Part shown: positions 1-12,068 of the stretch, piece by piece
Layout of the letters: each line of letters starts with the position of its first letter
Position numbering within the stretch: position 1 is the first letter of the stretch
Assembly (NCBI GenBank): GCA_022749755.1
Contig: CM040442.1
Span: 1,127,408 to 1,191,407, forward strand
From: Azadirachta indica
Lineage: Eukaryota; Streptophyta; Magnoliopsida; Sapindales; Meliaceae
Reading direction: 5' to 3'
DNA length: 64,000 nt
Position numbers and translations under genes: made by a program
Notes under the pieces: model-generated
Seen by the model: only the letters and a program-made list of their open reading frames with translations
Databases searched by the model: none
What the model was told of the DNA's origin: nothing

Positions 1-1950
1 CATATATGATCTAGAGGAGGAGGAATGAGCACTATTTCATCTCGAACTCGAACAAAGAGTCAGAGCATAAGGTATGTCGAGTTTTGTTTAATGCTTCTGT
101 ATTTTTGTAATTAATCCTCTGCCCTAACTTGAAAATGCCCTGATTAACTTTTTTGCATATTCGCTCTTCAGATATTATGTGACAACTATTCTGTTCCCCC
201 AAAAGATGCTTAAATTTGTTTCTGTTTAGGTAATTAGTATATTTGCCTCTGGTTATTACAAAATCATTATTCATTTTTGGTATTGAAATTTGTCAGAGTG
301 TGTGCAGTGTGTAATTTATTATTCAGTGCTCGTGGTAAGGGATTCTAAGGGCATCTGAATGAAGAGCCGCATGTCACTGTTGATACTTGTTGCCTTCCAA
401 CAGCTCAGACTAAGAAATAAGGGAAAGGCTGATAAAAAAGTAGTCCATCTTCCTGGAAGTTATAGACCGATGGAAAATACGTCATCAAAAGAAAATGATT
501 CATATGTTTAGGTAGACAAATCCACGATCGTCACATGTTAAGTTATAGTCATTGCTTTCCCTGGATATTTAGTTGTTATTAGTTAAAAGTTTTTGATACG
601 CCTTTTGTTAGTTAGTACAATCTACAGTGTAACGTATAATTGGCTGCAGTTTGTAAGAATATGAGATACCTCTACAACATGGCTAGAAGTCTGAAGATAT
701 ATCACTGCCTCAACAACGTACACCAGGATCAACACTTTTACATCCATTTGATTTGAATTAATGAAATAAATGAAACCATCAATTTCATCAAATTTGAATG
801 TTGGAAATGTTATGTTGAATGGAGGAGAAAAAAGAGGATGTATGTTAATGGGACTGAGTGAAACAGAGGATAAAGGAAGAAACAAAACAAACCCGTAAAG
901 CTTTCACCCAAAAAATACTTGTGCTTATTCTTTGAACTTGATTTAGAAGAATGTAGTTTATTTATTTTTTTTAATGTTTATTGAAAGAAATTGTTCATTA
1001 TTTTTTTAGGAGCAAGACTGGCCTTTTCTAATTATATTTCAAGAATTATTTTTAATTTTTAATAAAAATAGTTAAAAATGGGATTAAGTAGAACTCTACT
1101 CAAAACCTAACTAAGGGATGAGTGTGCCCAATCGATATATAAAGAAGATAATAGGTCAGTGTAATGGCGATGTGAAACGATTATCAAAAATACGGGCAAA
1201 ACATAACTGGGTTAAAATATTTTACATCTTGATTTATAAATAAACTTCTTTCCCTAAATAATCTAGCGGCTGCTACTTTTTACAATAATATATTATTTAC
1301 ATACTAACTACAGCACATGTCAATCCTACAGTTTCTACTAAACTACAACTTTTCGGGTGAAAATCACTTATTGGAATCAATGACCGAACTGCTGCTAGCT
1401 CCGAAACCTCGCAGCTCAGCTAACTTATTTTCATTGACCTACTCGTGGCATAAATTTTACTTCTCTTTGAAAGAGCAAGTTTAATTTTTCCCCATATCAA
1501 GTATACCTTGAGGAGTTTTATTTCCCATTCCTGACACAAATATGACAGCCTCAGTGCCTTTTCAACTGGTGCCATATCATCCTAGTATTCTCTTGACTCA
1601 TGTGGTCATGACTCTACATTTGCAGAAAGCCTGAGACTCTTATTATTTTGGAATTATGTCAGGTTCACACATTGTTATAGTTAGTGAACTTTGGCATTTG
1701 TATTAATATTACAGCTGTTGAATAATAAAATTTACTTTACAGGTACCGCATTGGTAAAGCTACCAAGAGCTAGAGCCTTCACAGGATTGCTAATATTTTG
1801 TAAAAGAAGACGGACACAATTGTGAAGAATAAAAATAGACAAGCTCGTCCCAAGGGCTGTTGTATATGTACTTCAACATTATGTGTTGATTTGTCCATAA
1901 CTCTATGATATGGAGTATGTAACACGAAATAAAATTTTTTGACAACCATG
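1..1950 (+). other. Possible 3' end of an unidentified gene (last exons and 3' UTR)
   Basis: An exon-like stretch with ATG at 25 ends at a good donor (exon end 71, GTATGT from 72). An acceptor (TTTACTTTACAG) precedes 1743. Joined, they read 26 codons rich in Ser, Thr and Arg, ending at TAG 1771-1773. AATAAA at 1928-1933 could be the poly(A) signal. The gene would converge on the MVKIKI gene at 2350-2985. The 1540-2040 part recurs in reverse orientation at 45665-46150 and partly at 24200-24310, downstream of other MVKIKI copies, so it is part of the duplicated unit. The copy at 45.9 kb lacks the acceptor. I cannot name the gene. Another frame ending at base 27 is equally possible for the last codons. 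The 1.67 kb between the two putative exons shows no other feature. Confidence 0.3.
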
Positions 1951-2349
1951 CCAATAATATATCTATCATTTTATTTAGGTCTCGCTTGATCCTTCTGTTC
2001 TGAATCTAAAGATACAAATTGGCAATATTTTGATTCAACATAGATAAGATTATTATGTAATTAATTTTTAGTAATTAAAATAACCCATGCATACAAAAAA
2101 AAAAGAACAGGAAATCAATGTAACATATAGCAAAGCAAAAACGATATCAATTACAAAATCCATGAATGAATATGAATAAGTAGTGTATTTGTATTAACGA
2201 AGAAAACATTACACGTCTACAATTACAAATTAACTCCAGAACATTAATTAAGTAATTAAAATATTTGTTTCGTGGACAACTCATTGACCTTCTTCCCTTA
2301 GCTTCAGCTCTGATCGAATGAGGGTGTTTTCAAACTTTCTTCTCTACTT

Positions 2350-2985
2350 TCATCTACTTTGATAATCCATCGACGACCTCCTCCCACGTCTTCCTTCGTA
2401 GCATTTGTTGTACTTCTCCCTTCTATCATGGCGGCTGGCCCAATAATCTTGCCGTTTCACACCATTCTTTGCAATTTCCCGGAAACCCAGTTGATGATAA
2501 CTCCTCTTGATGTTCTGCCTTGAAGATTCTCTTGAGTATCTCGAATAGCCGTAACTTCCACTACTCTTTCTTCCTTCAAGCTTTTGTGGAGTGTAGTACT
2601 TCAATGGAGATGCTAACTTATGCTCTGAATCAGGGCGTACCTTGGAATCTTCTGTCGAGTGCTTCAATGGTGCTGGCTTACACTCTGAACCAGGCTGGTT
2701 TGAAGCTTCAATCGGGTACTCCACTGGTGGGGACACAAGCACAACAGGCTCATCAGCAGCGAACAAGAATGAGTAGTCTCTTGAATACTTGATACTTTCT
2801 ATTTTGTCCCTGAAAGCTTCTGGGCTAATCTTCACTTTCCTCCCAGATTTCTTCATAATCTTCTCCGTTTTCTTCAGCTCACGTTGGGTTCTTGGTTGAG
2901 TTGGAATGCAAGGAACACAGGCGGCTGCTTTCTCCACTTTATCTTCCCTCATAAAAGAAGGCATGATGATCTTGATCTTCACCAT
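2350..2985 (-). CDS. Uncharacterised small basic protein of the MVKIKI family, intact copy
   Basis: Single-exon frame of 211 residues with ATG at 2985 and TGA at 2350-2352. It is the only undamaged member of this family in the window. The start is supported by a TATA box (CTATAAATA, reverse strand, 3070-3078) about 90 bases upstream and by conservation of the MVKIKIIMP start in three other copies. Visible parts are a Lys-rich N-terminal third (about residues 1-65), a conserved RDYSFLF block near residue 70, two to three imperfect repeats of about 21 residues (roughly 85-140, each with a Pro-Gly/Asp-Ser-Glu core), and an Arg/Ser/Tyr-rich basic tail ending RRGRRSSMDYQSR. No signal peptide or membrane segment is visible. 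The composition would suit a nuclear or nucleic-acid-binding protein, but that is inference only. I do not recognise the family. Confidence 0.65.
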   Translation of the reverse strand: MVKIKIIMPSFMREDKVEKAAACVPCIPTQPRTQRELKKTEKIMKKSGRKVKISPEAFRDKIESIKYSRDYSFLFAADEPVVLVSPPVEYPIEASNQPGSECKPAPLKHSTEDSKVRPDSEHKLASPLKYYTPQKLEGRKSSGSYGYSRYSRESSRQNIKRSYHQLGFREIAKNGVKRQDYWASRHDRREKYNKCYEGRRGRRSSMDYQSR

Positions 2986-3069
2986 GATGGGGTTTTAGGA
3001 TTTATGTAATTGGGAATTGTGTTGGCTCTTTCAGAATATAAGATTGAGAGTATGGAGGACTTTTTATTG

Positions 3070-3078
3070 TATTTATAG
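3070..3078 (-). promoter_or_regulatory. TATA box of the intact MVKIKI gene
   Basis: CTATAAATA on the reverse strand, about 90 bases before the ATG at 2985. The same box and surroundings recur before the other copies (4339-4347, 37665-37674, 38368-38375). Confidence 0.55.
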
Positions 3079-4338
3079 AGCTAGAAGTCAGAAATTTTCA
3101 ATTCCTAATCACAACGGGTTTCCTGATGCCTTTAAAATTCGCCTGTAGTAATTTGGTTTCCTAATGTCTCAAGAATCTGTAACTCAGTTGCCCAGGAATT
3201 AGCTAATTAAGCTTGGCTTAAAGCGTCAAAAACTCTGCAACTTGGCTGGAAAATTTTCCAGTAGATATAGTTGGTTTGTTGTGATCTTCTTTCTTTAATA
3301 GAAATCTTCTTTCTTGTCAGCATTAATGATGATTTGTCACTAATTAACATACATCCTCATCTCAAATTTAAAGTTCTATCGAATCTTAAATAGTCTTAGC
3401 GCAATCCGTAGCTCGTGAAGTAATTCATCTTTGCTTTGTTTCTCTATTGCCAAGAATTTAAAATTTGTCCGATACCAACAGGTTTCCTAATACCAGCTGG
3501 TTTCCTAATACCAACAGGTTTCTTGATGTCTTTTAAATTTCCCTCCAGTAATTAATTTCGTTTCCTAATGTCTTTTAGTTTCTCTACAATAATTTCTTTT
3601 TCAAGTTATTTTCCATTAAGTAAATTGCTTCCTAAATCTATTGTATAGAATTTTAGTAATCCTAATAATCCTAAAGTAATGTTATGTATGAATAATTTAA
3701 TATGAAACACGAAATATTGTTTAGAATTATCAGTTGCCATATAATTTAATTTATATTAATCGTAATTAATTTTCAAGTTAAAATCATCTTTTGAAGAGAA
3801 CTTTGTTTTAGCAAATAACAAACCTTAACTCCAAAATCAAATTAAATCATCTTCTGTAGAAAGAATAATCAGCATTAATTAATGATGATTTCTAGCTAAG
3901 ATAATTAAGACACATCGTCATTTCAAATTGAAAATTGTATTTAATCTAGTTTACTGATCTCTCAGCACTATCCTTTATAATTAGGTGGTACACGCAGTTT
4001 CTCCATTACCAAGAATTTAAAATTTGTGTGGAAATGAAAAAATAGCAGGAGAGCTGCACTGTGATTATTCATGAAGTGTTATTTATTTATTTTTTTATTT
4101 TTCGGAGGGTGAAGAAGAAGCAGTAGTAGATTACGTGTTTCATATTAAAAATTGTCCATACATATATAAAGTTACGTGTTTTAAGCTAGTTAGGACTACT
4201 AAAATTCTGTACTATATTTAGGAAGCAATTTACTTGAAGACCAAATTACTACAGCATTAGGAAACCAAATTACTATGGGAAACTGAAAGGTGCACATGAG
4301 GAAACCCGTTGGTATTACCAACTAAAAATTTGTAGCTC
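3079..4338. other. Shared intergenic promoter region of a head-to-head gene pair
   Basis: About 1.3 kb between two divergent MVKIKI copies. The two halves are imperfect inverted copies of each other: the words around 3640-3720 recur in reverse complement around 4130-4260. Short promoter phrases (GGTTTCCTAATACC-like) recur several times at 3480-3560. No coding frame is seen. Confidence 0.5.
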
Positions 4339-4425
4339 TATATATAAAATAAAAGCCAAACATACTCGATCCTTATATCTAAGCCAACGCAGTTACACAA
4401 TACACAGAAACTCTAAACGCAAATC

Positions 4426-4888
4426 ATGGTGAAAATCAAGATAATCATGCCTTATAAGGTGGAGAAAGCAGTAGCCAGTATTCCACTATTCCAATCCAAC
4501 CAAGAATCCAACCTAAGATGAAGAAAACGGGTAGTATTATGAAGAAATCAGTGAGGAAAGTGAAGTTTAGTGTAAAACAGTTGAGAGAAAAAAATAGAAA
4601 GTATCAAGTATTCAAGAGACTACTCTTTCTTGTTCTTTGCTGATGAGGCTGTTGTGCGTGTGTCCTCACCAGTGGAGTGCCCGATTGAGGCTTCAAACCA
4701 GCCTTGTTCAGAGCGTAAGTCAGCACTATTGGAGCACTCAACGGAAGGTTCAAAACTACGTCCTGTTGCAGGGGGTAAGCTACCACCGCCATTGAAGTAT
4801 GATTATAAGCAGGAGTTTGAAGGAAAAAAGTCGACCATACCGACGAGCTATCGTGAGAGTCGTGTAAGTCACCGCTATTCCTAATACA
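4426..4888 (+). pseudogene. MVKIKI family copy 2, 5' part, frameshifted and split by copia 1
   Basis: The ATG at 4426 begins MVKIKIIMP, but five codons are missing after MP and a frameshift near 4485 leads to TGA after 31 codons. The original frame is recovered later (4630-4884, with the PVECPIEASNQP and LKYDYKQEFEGKKS segments). A TATA box lies at 4339-4347. The homology runs to ACAGAATCTTCAA just before the LTR at 4904 and resumes at 10202 behind the 3' LTR, so the retrotransposon interrupted this copy. A protein product is not expected. Confidence 0.75.
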
Positions 4889-4903
4889 CAACAGAATCTT
4901 CAA

Positions 4904-5433
4904 TGTAGTGTAATTAAGCCATTAAAAAGATCAAAGTGCCAATTTAGGTAAGTTGGGTTTGTGCATTAAAATATTCTGGTGATAAGACAGGAAAATGGGA
5001 TATTGTTTGTTTATTTGTTTTGGCCGACAATGAATTAGTACCACTTATTTGCTTGTGACTAATGTTGGATTCGTAAGCCTATAAATAGGCTTGTTTATTC
5101 CTCTTCAAAATTGTCACTGGAAGAACAATTTTTTTTGTATGCTTTGTGAGTTTTGTAGTTAGCATTTGAGTTATTTTCGGTGAGGTACTCAAATGCTTTT
5201 GTGAGAAATGTTCTTTGTATTTGAGAGAAAGGGTGTACTTGGTGTTGGGAAGTGAGGTTAAAATATTTGTATTCCACATTTGCAATATTAGTGGAAATCT
5301 GAAATCTTCCTCCCGTGGAAGTAGACAAATTGCCGAACCATGTAAATTTCTTGTGTCGTTGTCTTTTTCTTTTGCACTTATTATTCTATTTTTGTATTAG
5401 TTATAATATTGTTTTGATTGTTTCAGCACAACA
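4904..5433 (+). repeat. 5' LTR of copia 1
   Basis: About 530 bp, starting TGTAGTG and ending ACAACA two bases before the primer-binding site. It contains a TATA box (TATAAATA, 5080-5087). It is alignable along its length with 9647-10201 but carries substitutions and a roughly 10-bp deletion near the left end, so the insertion is not recent. Confidence 0.85.
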
Positions 5434-8400
5434 ATTGGTACCAGAGTCAAGTTCTAATCTTGGTTTGAGAATAGTTAATCAAAGAAATCACTGGAGATTC
5501 TGCGGCTTACGAAAATCCAACGATAGCCACTTTGTCCACACCACCAGTTTCAAGGTCCACAATTTCTTCAGCAAGAACTGTGGTGACTAATGCAAAAATA
5601 GATGTGGAAAAATTTGATGACACCAATAACTTTACCTTGTGGCAATGTGAAGTTTTGGATGCTCTTTTTCAACAAGAGTTAGATATTGCTTTGGAAGAAG
5701 ACAAACCAGTTTACATGGATGATGAAGAATGGATAAGGATCAATAGAAGTTCTTGTGTGATCATTCGTTCTTATCTCACAAGAGAACAAAAATTTCCGTA
5801 TATAAAGGAGAAATTAGCAAGCAAATTGTGGAAGGAATTGGAGTAGCGATTTATAACAAAAAGTTGCCAGAACAAATTGTACCTGAAAAAGAAGTTATTT
5901 CGCTTCCAATATTAGCGAGGTATAACTATGTATAATCATATTACTGATTTCAAGAAGTTGGTGGTTGAAATGATAAACCTTGCAGTATACATCAATGATG
6001 AAGATAAGGCAATAATGCTCCTAACTCCCCTTCCTGATGAATATAAACACCTAGTCACAACGATTCTTCATGGAAAGGATAAAATCATTTTCGATTAACT
6101 ATGTGCAGCTTTGTACCATAACAAAATCAGAAAAAAGGACCAGAAAGAACATGGAAGCACCTCAGTAGAAGAAGTTTATACTTTAAGAGGTCATGCTCAA
6201 AACAATAAACCCGGGAAAAGGGCAGATCTCATTTGAATGGAAGACCTGCTAAGGATGAATGCGCCTTTTGTTATGAAAAAGGTGATTGGAAGAAGGATTG
6301 TCCAAAGTTAAAGAAGAAGAAAGACAGAGGTAAATCTATCTCTAATACTACTTCAAATGCGTGTGTTGTCAAGTGTAGAGATGACAAGTCAGAGTTTGTA
6401 CTAGTTGGCACATCGACTAAATCTGACACTGATGAGTGGATTTTGGATTCTGGTTGCACTTATCATATGTGTCCTAACAAGGCATCGTTCTTCAACTTTG
6501 AAGAACTAAATGGCTGTATTGTTTATATGGATAATGATGAAACCTTGCAAACAACTGGGATAGGTTCAATTCGTTTGAAAAACAATATGAATGAATTCTA
6601 ACTGACGTTGGGTATGTACCGAATCTGAAAAATAATCTCATTTCATTAGGAGCTTTAGAATCCAAAGGCTTCGTTGTGATCATGCATGACGCAAGTTTAA
6701 GGGTTATTTCTGGCACACACATAGTGATGAAAGGCATCATAAAGAATAACTTGTACTACTTCCAAGGTAATACAATTATTGGAATGACGGTTACAGTAAT
6801 TGGGGAAGACAGAAATTCAGAAGTTACCAAACTATGGCATATGTGTTTAGGACATTCTGGTGACAAAGCTTTACAGAATCTGATGAAATAAGGCTTGCTG
6901 AAAGGTGCAAAGATGTGCAAAATGGATTTTTGTGAACACTATATTTTGGGGAAAACAGATAAAAGTGAAATTTGACACTATAATCCATAGCAGGAAGGGT
7001 ATTTTGGACTATGTTCACTCTGATATGTGGGGGCCTACAAGGACAGCTTTTTTAAGAGTTATGCACTACTTTATTACTTTTGTTGATGATTTTTCTAGAA
7101 GAGTTTGGCTGTATTTGATGAAGACAAAAGATGAAGTGCTAACTTGTTTTGTCAAGTGGAAGAAGATGGTTGAGAACCAAAAAGGCATCAAGATTAAATA
7201 ACTCAGATCAGATAATGGTGGTGAATATCATAGTGATTCGTTTTTAAAAATTATGCCAAGATGAGGGTGTTCAATGACACTTCACTGTCAAAGGTATACC
7301 ACAATAAAATAGGGTGGCTGAACACATGAACCTAACTATACTAGAAAAGGTTTGATGTATGTTTTAAATGCTGAGTTAAACAAGAAATTTTGGGTTGAGC
7401 AGTAATGTACGCAAGCCATCTCATCAACTGGTTTTCATCTGCTGCAATTGGAAACAAGACACTTATGGAGGTTTGATATGGAAAACCAGCTACTGATTAT
7501 GATTCTTTACATGTTTTTGGTTCCCCTGCATTTTATCATATTAAAGAATCAAAGTTGAATTTTAGAACTAAGAAACACTGTTTATTGGTATTAGTTCTGG
7601 CATTAAAGGACATAGTTTATGGTGTCTTGAAACAAAGAAGATAATTCTTAGTAGGGATATCACTTTTGATGAGTTTGTCATGTTGAAAAAGGTAACCAAG
7701 ATGGATCTACAGTAGGTGGAGCGAACCCTATAGCAAGTGGAGTTTAATGCAACAAAGATTGACCTAGTCAATGTAGTTCAGATAAATAATGAAACTTCTA
7801 CAGCAGAGGAGAATATTGAAGAGCAAGGAGAAAAAGATCAAGGTTCAACCCAAGAACCTCCACAACAACCAAGATTAATTACTACTGATAGGCTAGGACG
7901 AGAAATTCAAAAACTTGCTCGATTTTTTGATATGGTGGCCTACACATTTCTAGCTATTCGTGATGACATTCCTTTCACCTATTAAGAAGTAATTAGAAGT
8001 TCTGAAAGTGATCGGTGGAAGGAAGCCATGAAGGATGAAATGCAATTCCTTTAAAAGAACAAGATGTGAGAGCTAGCTCAACTTCTAAAGGATAAAAAGG
8101 CTATTGGTTGTAAGTGGGTATTTGCAAAGAAAAAAGAATTTTCTAACAAGAATGACGTCCGCTTCAAGGCACGGTTGGTAGCTAAAGGCTATGCTCAGAA
8201 GAAAGGAATTGACTATAATGATGTATTTTCTCTTGTTGTAAAGCATTCCTTCATTCGAATTTTATTAGCCTTGGTAGCACAATTTAATTTAGAACTAGTT
8301 CAACTTGATGTGAAAACTACATTTCTACACGGAGCTCTGGAAGAAGAAATTTATATGAATTAGCCTGAAGGATTCAAGGTTGTTGGTAAAGAAAATTGGG

Positions 8401-9646
8401 TTTGTAAGCCAAACAAATATTTTTATAGATTGAAACAATCTCCTAGACAGTGGTACAAATGATTTGACAAGATCATGTTGGGACAGAAGTACACACAAAG
8501 CAAACATGACCATTATGTATATTTTTGCAAGCTACAAGATGGATTCTTTATATATTTTCTCTTGTATGTTGACAACATGTTGATTGCTTCAAAGAATCTT
8601 GAAGAAGTACAGAAGTTAAGAGCTTAACTAAGTTAAGAATTTGAAATGAAAGATCTTGGAGAAGCTAAAAGGATACTTGGTATGAAAATCAGCAGAGATA
8701 GAAATAAGGGCAAGCTTTGTCTTACACATAAGCAATATTTCAAGAAAGTACTACAATGGTTTTGCTTAGGTGGGTAGTCAAAACCTGTGAGGACTCCACT
8801 TGCTCCTCATTTCAAGCTTAGTTCTACAATGTCTCTTAGTACTAACATGGAACATGAGTGTATGTCAAAAGTTCTGTACACCAATGTAGTTGGTAGCTTG
8901 ATGCATGCAGTGGTGTGTACAAGGCTTGAAATTTCACATACGATTGGACTTGTGAACAGGTACTGCATGATCCTGGCAAAGAACATTTGGTAAGCGGTGA
9001 AATGGATTTTAGGGTATATTCTTAAAACTGTTGATGTCGATTTAATATTTGATTGGGATAATTCACTTGGACATTGCATAGTTGGTTATGTTGATTTTGA
9101 CTATGCTGGTGATTTAGATAAACGTCAATTGACAATTGGATATGTATTTACTCTTGCAAAAGCTCTAGTTAGTTGGAAGTCCACTTTACAGTCAACTGTT
9201 GCTTTATCTACGATAGAGGCAGAGTACATGGCAATAACAGAGGCTATTAAAGAGGCAATTTGGCTACAAGGATTACTTGGTGATTTGGGAGTTGTCCAGA
9301 AACACATGAACGTGTATTGTGATAGTCAAAGTGCTATTCATTTAGCAAAAAACCAAGTTTACCATGGACGAACAAAGTATATCGACATTCAATTTCATTT
9401 CGTACGTGAAATTATTGAAGAGGGTAAGATATTACTTCAAAAGATTCACATAGCTGAAAACCCTGCAGATATGATGACCAAGGTAATAACGGTGGCCAAG
9501 TTCAACCATTGCTTGAACTTGATCAATATCTTGCAAATTTGAACACGTTCGGGTGTATTTGGTGCTGAAGCACATTTAGAGACATTCTTTCTCATTTTGT
9601 TTGACAGAGGAAATTCAAAATGGCAAAATTGAAGTCAGGTAGAGAT

Positions 9647-10201
9647 TGTCGATTAGTGGCTTCCAATTTAGCCATTAAAAAAATTGAAGTGCCAATTTTG
9701 GTAAATGGGGTCTGAGTATTAAAATATTCTGGTGATAAGATAGGAAAGTGGGATATTGAATTATTACTTGTTTGTTTATTTGTTTTGGCCAACAATGAAT
9801 TATTACCACTTATTTGCTTGTGACTAATGTTGGATTTGTGAGCCTATAAATACACTTGCTTGTTCCTCTTCAAAATTGTCACTGGAAGAACAATATCTTT
9901 TGTATGCTTTGTGAGTTTTGTAGTTAGCATTTGAGTTAGTTTCGGTGAGGTACTCAAATGCTTTTGAGAGAAATGTTCTTCTTTGTATTTGAGAGAAAGG
10001 GTGTACTGGGTTTTGGGAAGTGAGGTTAAAGTATTTGTATTCCACATTTGCAATATTAGTGGAAATTCGAAATCTTCCTCCCGTGGACGTAAGCAAAGTG
10101 CCAAACTACGTAAATATCTTGTGTCGTTCTATTTCTCTTTTGCACTTATTATTTTATTTTTGTATTAGTCGTAATATTGTTTTGATCGTTTTTGCACAAC
10201 A
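9647..10201 (+). repeat. 3' LTR of copia 1
   Basis: About 555 bp, starting TGTCGATTAG after the purine-rich GGTAGAGAT and ending GCACAACA. It matches the LTR at 4904-5433. The TATA region is altered (TATAAATAC). Confidence 0.85.
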
Positions 10202-10356
10202 CGTAGAACATCAAGAGGAGTTATGATCATCAAGAGGGGCTTGCGAGAAACTGCAAGGAATGGTGTGTGGCACAGCCGCCATGGAAGAAAGGAAGAGAAG
10301 TAAACCAACGCTACGAAGGAAGACGTGAGAGGTCATCGACGCATCAAAGTAGATGA
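10202..10356 (+). pseudogene. MVKIKI family copy 2, 3' part behind copia 1
   Basis: Starts GTAGAACATCAAGAGGAG and continues with the family's C-terminal segment (RETARNGV, then YEGRRE), ending at the conserved CAAAGTAGATGA stop near 10345-10356. It contains small indels relative to the intact copy. The 3' flank (10410-10590) matches, in inverted orientation, a remnant at 47000-47240. Confidence 0.7.
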
Positions 10357-10359
10357 AAG

Positions 10360-11760
10360 AAGAGAGCAAATTAGGTTGAAGAAGCCCCAAGTCAATCGGA
10401 GCTAAAGCTGAGTAGGGACGAAGGTGGTGATGAATTAGGTGAATAAATTAATTAACTTGTTCAAATTAAGTTGTAGTACTCCACTAAATCGTGCATCACT
10501 AGTATGTTTCCATAGTGATTATGTAATGAATTAATGTTCTCAAGTTCATTTGTAAACAATAATTGCTCTCCATTAACACACATTACGTATTCATATTCAC
10601 TAATTTTTTAAACTAATTGATAGCTCATATTGATTGATTTCATAAGTGATTTTGTTTTTGCTTGTCAAATCTTCTATATATATAATTGATCAATTCTTGT
10701 TCTCTTTATTTGATGGATTATTTTATTGAAACCTAATATGAGTTTAGTTCCATAGAAAGTCAATTTATTCAACAAGCAAATCATGTTCATACTTTGTTTT
10801 AGCCTTTTAGGCTTGGTTGGTTTGTTGGCCTACAATCTTTAATTTACAGATTTGGCTCCTGGGCTCAAGTCTCTGTTATCTTTTTACCACAGAAGAAAAT
10901 AAAAACGCGTATGGGTTCTGGGTTTTGAAATTAAAAGACATTAAATAGGGATTCCTGAAGGGTATTAAATACTTTTTTTGCAGGTAATTATGTTAAATTT
11001 TGTATTTTGGTTTTTTATAATCTTTTAAAACTAATAATTGTCGTAAACTTTCATAAAAGATTCATATTTATTCCCTTTTGTTAGTTTCTTCATTTTTTTT
11101 TTTTGAAATATTTTTGTAAATGTTTTTAATAAGTACAATTTGGTCTATAAAAAAATTATGTTACACTAAGAATGTTGATATGTATTACAGTATTGAATTG
11201 AATAAAAACAATTATACATACATAAATTCTCCTGTAAACTAATTGTATTATTTTTATGAGAGTAAGTAAAATCTTGGAAGAGTTTAATAAAAGAATATAT
11301 ATATATAAAACATGTAAAAATATTATATACAAGACACATCTCATGTATTTAATTTTCTTTTACTTCTATTAAAATTTCTCTTATTCTCGAAATTTAATTG
11401 TAAATAAAAGATATAAATTTTTTTGGCTAACACTGTTACTAGCACATAATGTTGTTGAAGCTCTTTATGGCCACGTGTGCGAGTGCACAGCATACAAAAG
11501 AAGTGCCTTCCCTTTGTTTTATTTCCTATAACTCAGTAAACTCTTATATTATTCTTCTTGATCAAATTAAGTTATAATATCAAATCTTTTTCTCTTCATG
11601 GGGGCAATAGGATTAGCAAGTCGTTTCTTCTGTCTCTATTATTATTACATCTCTATACTATAAATATTAACAGCTCTAGAGTTTCGTTTGCATTATTCAT
11701 ATGTTATATCATCTTAAATTATAAAATTTAATTTAATTTACGTGTATTAATACTGTTGGA
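10360..11760. other. AT-rich flank of MVKIKI copy 2
   Basis: 3' flank of the family copy to about 10600, then AT-rich sequence with poly-T and TA tracts. No supported gene. Confidence 0.5.
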
Positions 11761-11779
11761 AGAGCTATTATCAGTTCAT

Positions 11780-11910
11780 GGCATTACAGGTATCTTTGAA
11801 AAGGGTGAAGACTGTGGAAGAATTGTGAACCCAAAATCAGGATTATTTGTGCTGTAATAATGAAAATAGACAAGTCCCTCCCAAAGGATATTGTATGTGT
11901 ATGAAGCAGT
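11780..11910 (+). repeat. Weak further copy of the duplicated 3' UTR segment
   Basis: A stretch around AAAATAGACAAGTCCCTCCC and GGATATTGTATGTGTATG resembles 1840-1890 over roughly 45-100 bp. It suggests another remnant of the duplicated gene end, in plus orientation. Confidence 0.35.
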
Positions 11911-12068
11911 TTTAAATATAGATAGGGAGACTAGAATTGATTAGCCGATGAAAATATAATAAAAAATGCCCTATTTATAGAGAATAAATAGAGACTAAAA
12001 GGAAAGTCACCGTATCATGATTTGGAATGTATTTTCCATTATGAAGATTTAACTGGCTATCATAGATT

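Larger units (their letters stand above)
4904..10201 (+). mobile_element. Ty1/copia LTR retrotransposon 1 (TNT1-94-like), degenerate
   Basis: About 5.3 kb with two related LTRs, a primer-binding site (TGGTACCAGAGTC, 5436-5448) and gag-pol in copia order. Recognisable parts are gag (from about 5532), a zinc knuckle near 6255-6300, protease with an ILDSG active site near 6440, a GAG-pre-integrase LWHMCLGH motif (6833), integrase with HSDMWGP and FVDDFSR (about 7015-7100), reverse transcriptase (8020-8790) and RNase H (8997-9542, with SxxEAEY and YCDSQSAI). Many stops and frameshifts break it. The knuckle His is Asp and the polymerase motif reads YVDN instead of YVDD, so even the conserved catalytic sites are lost. 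It lies inside MVKIKI copy 2 in the same orientation. Confidence 0.92.

Noticed and set aside
622..885. 87-codon reverse-strand frame
   Set aside because: Lies in a probable intron, has no domain, and is not preserved in duplicated copies.
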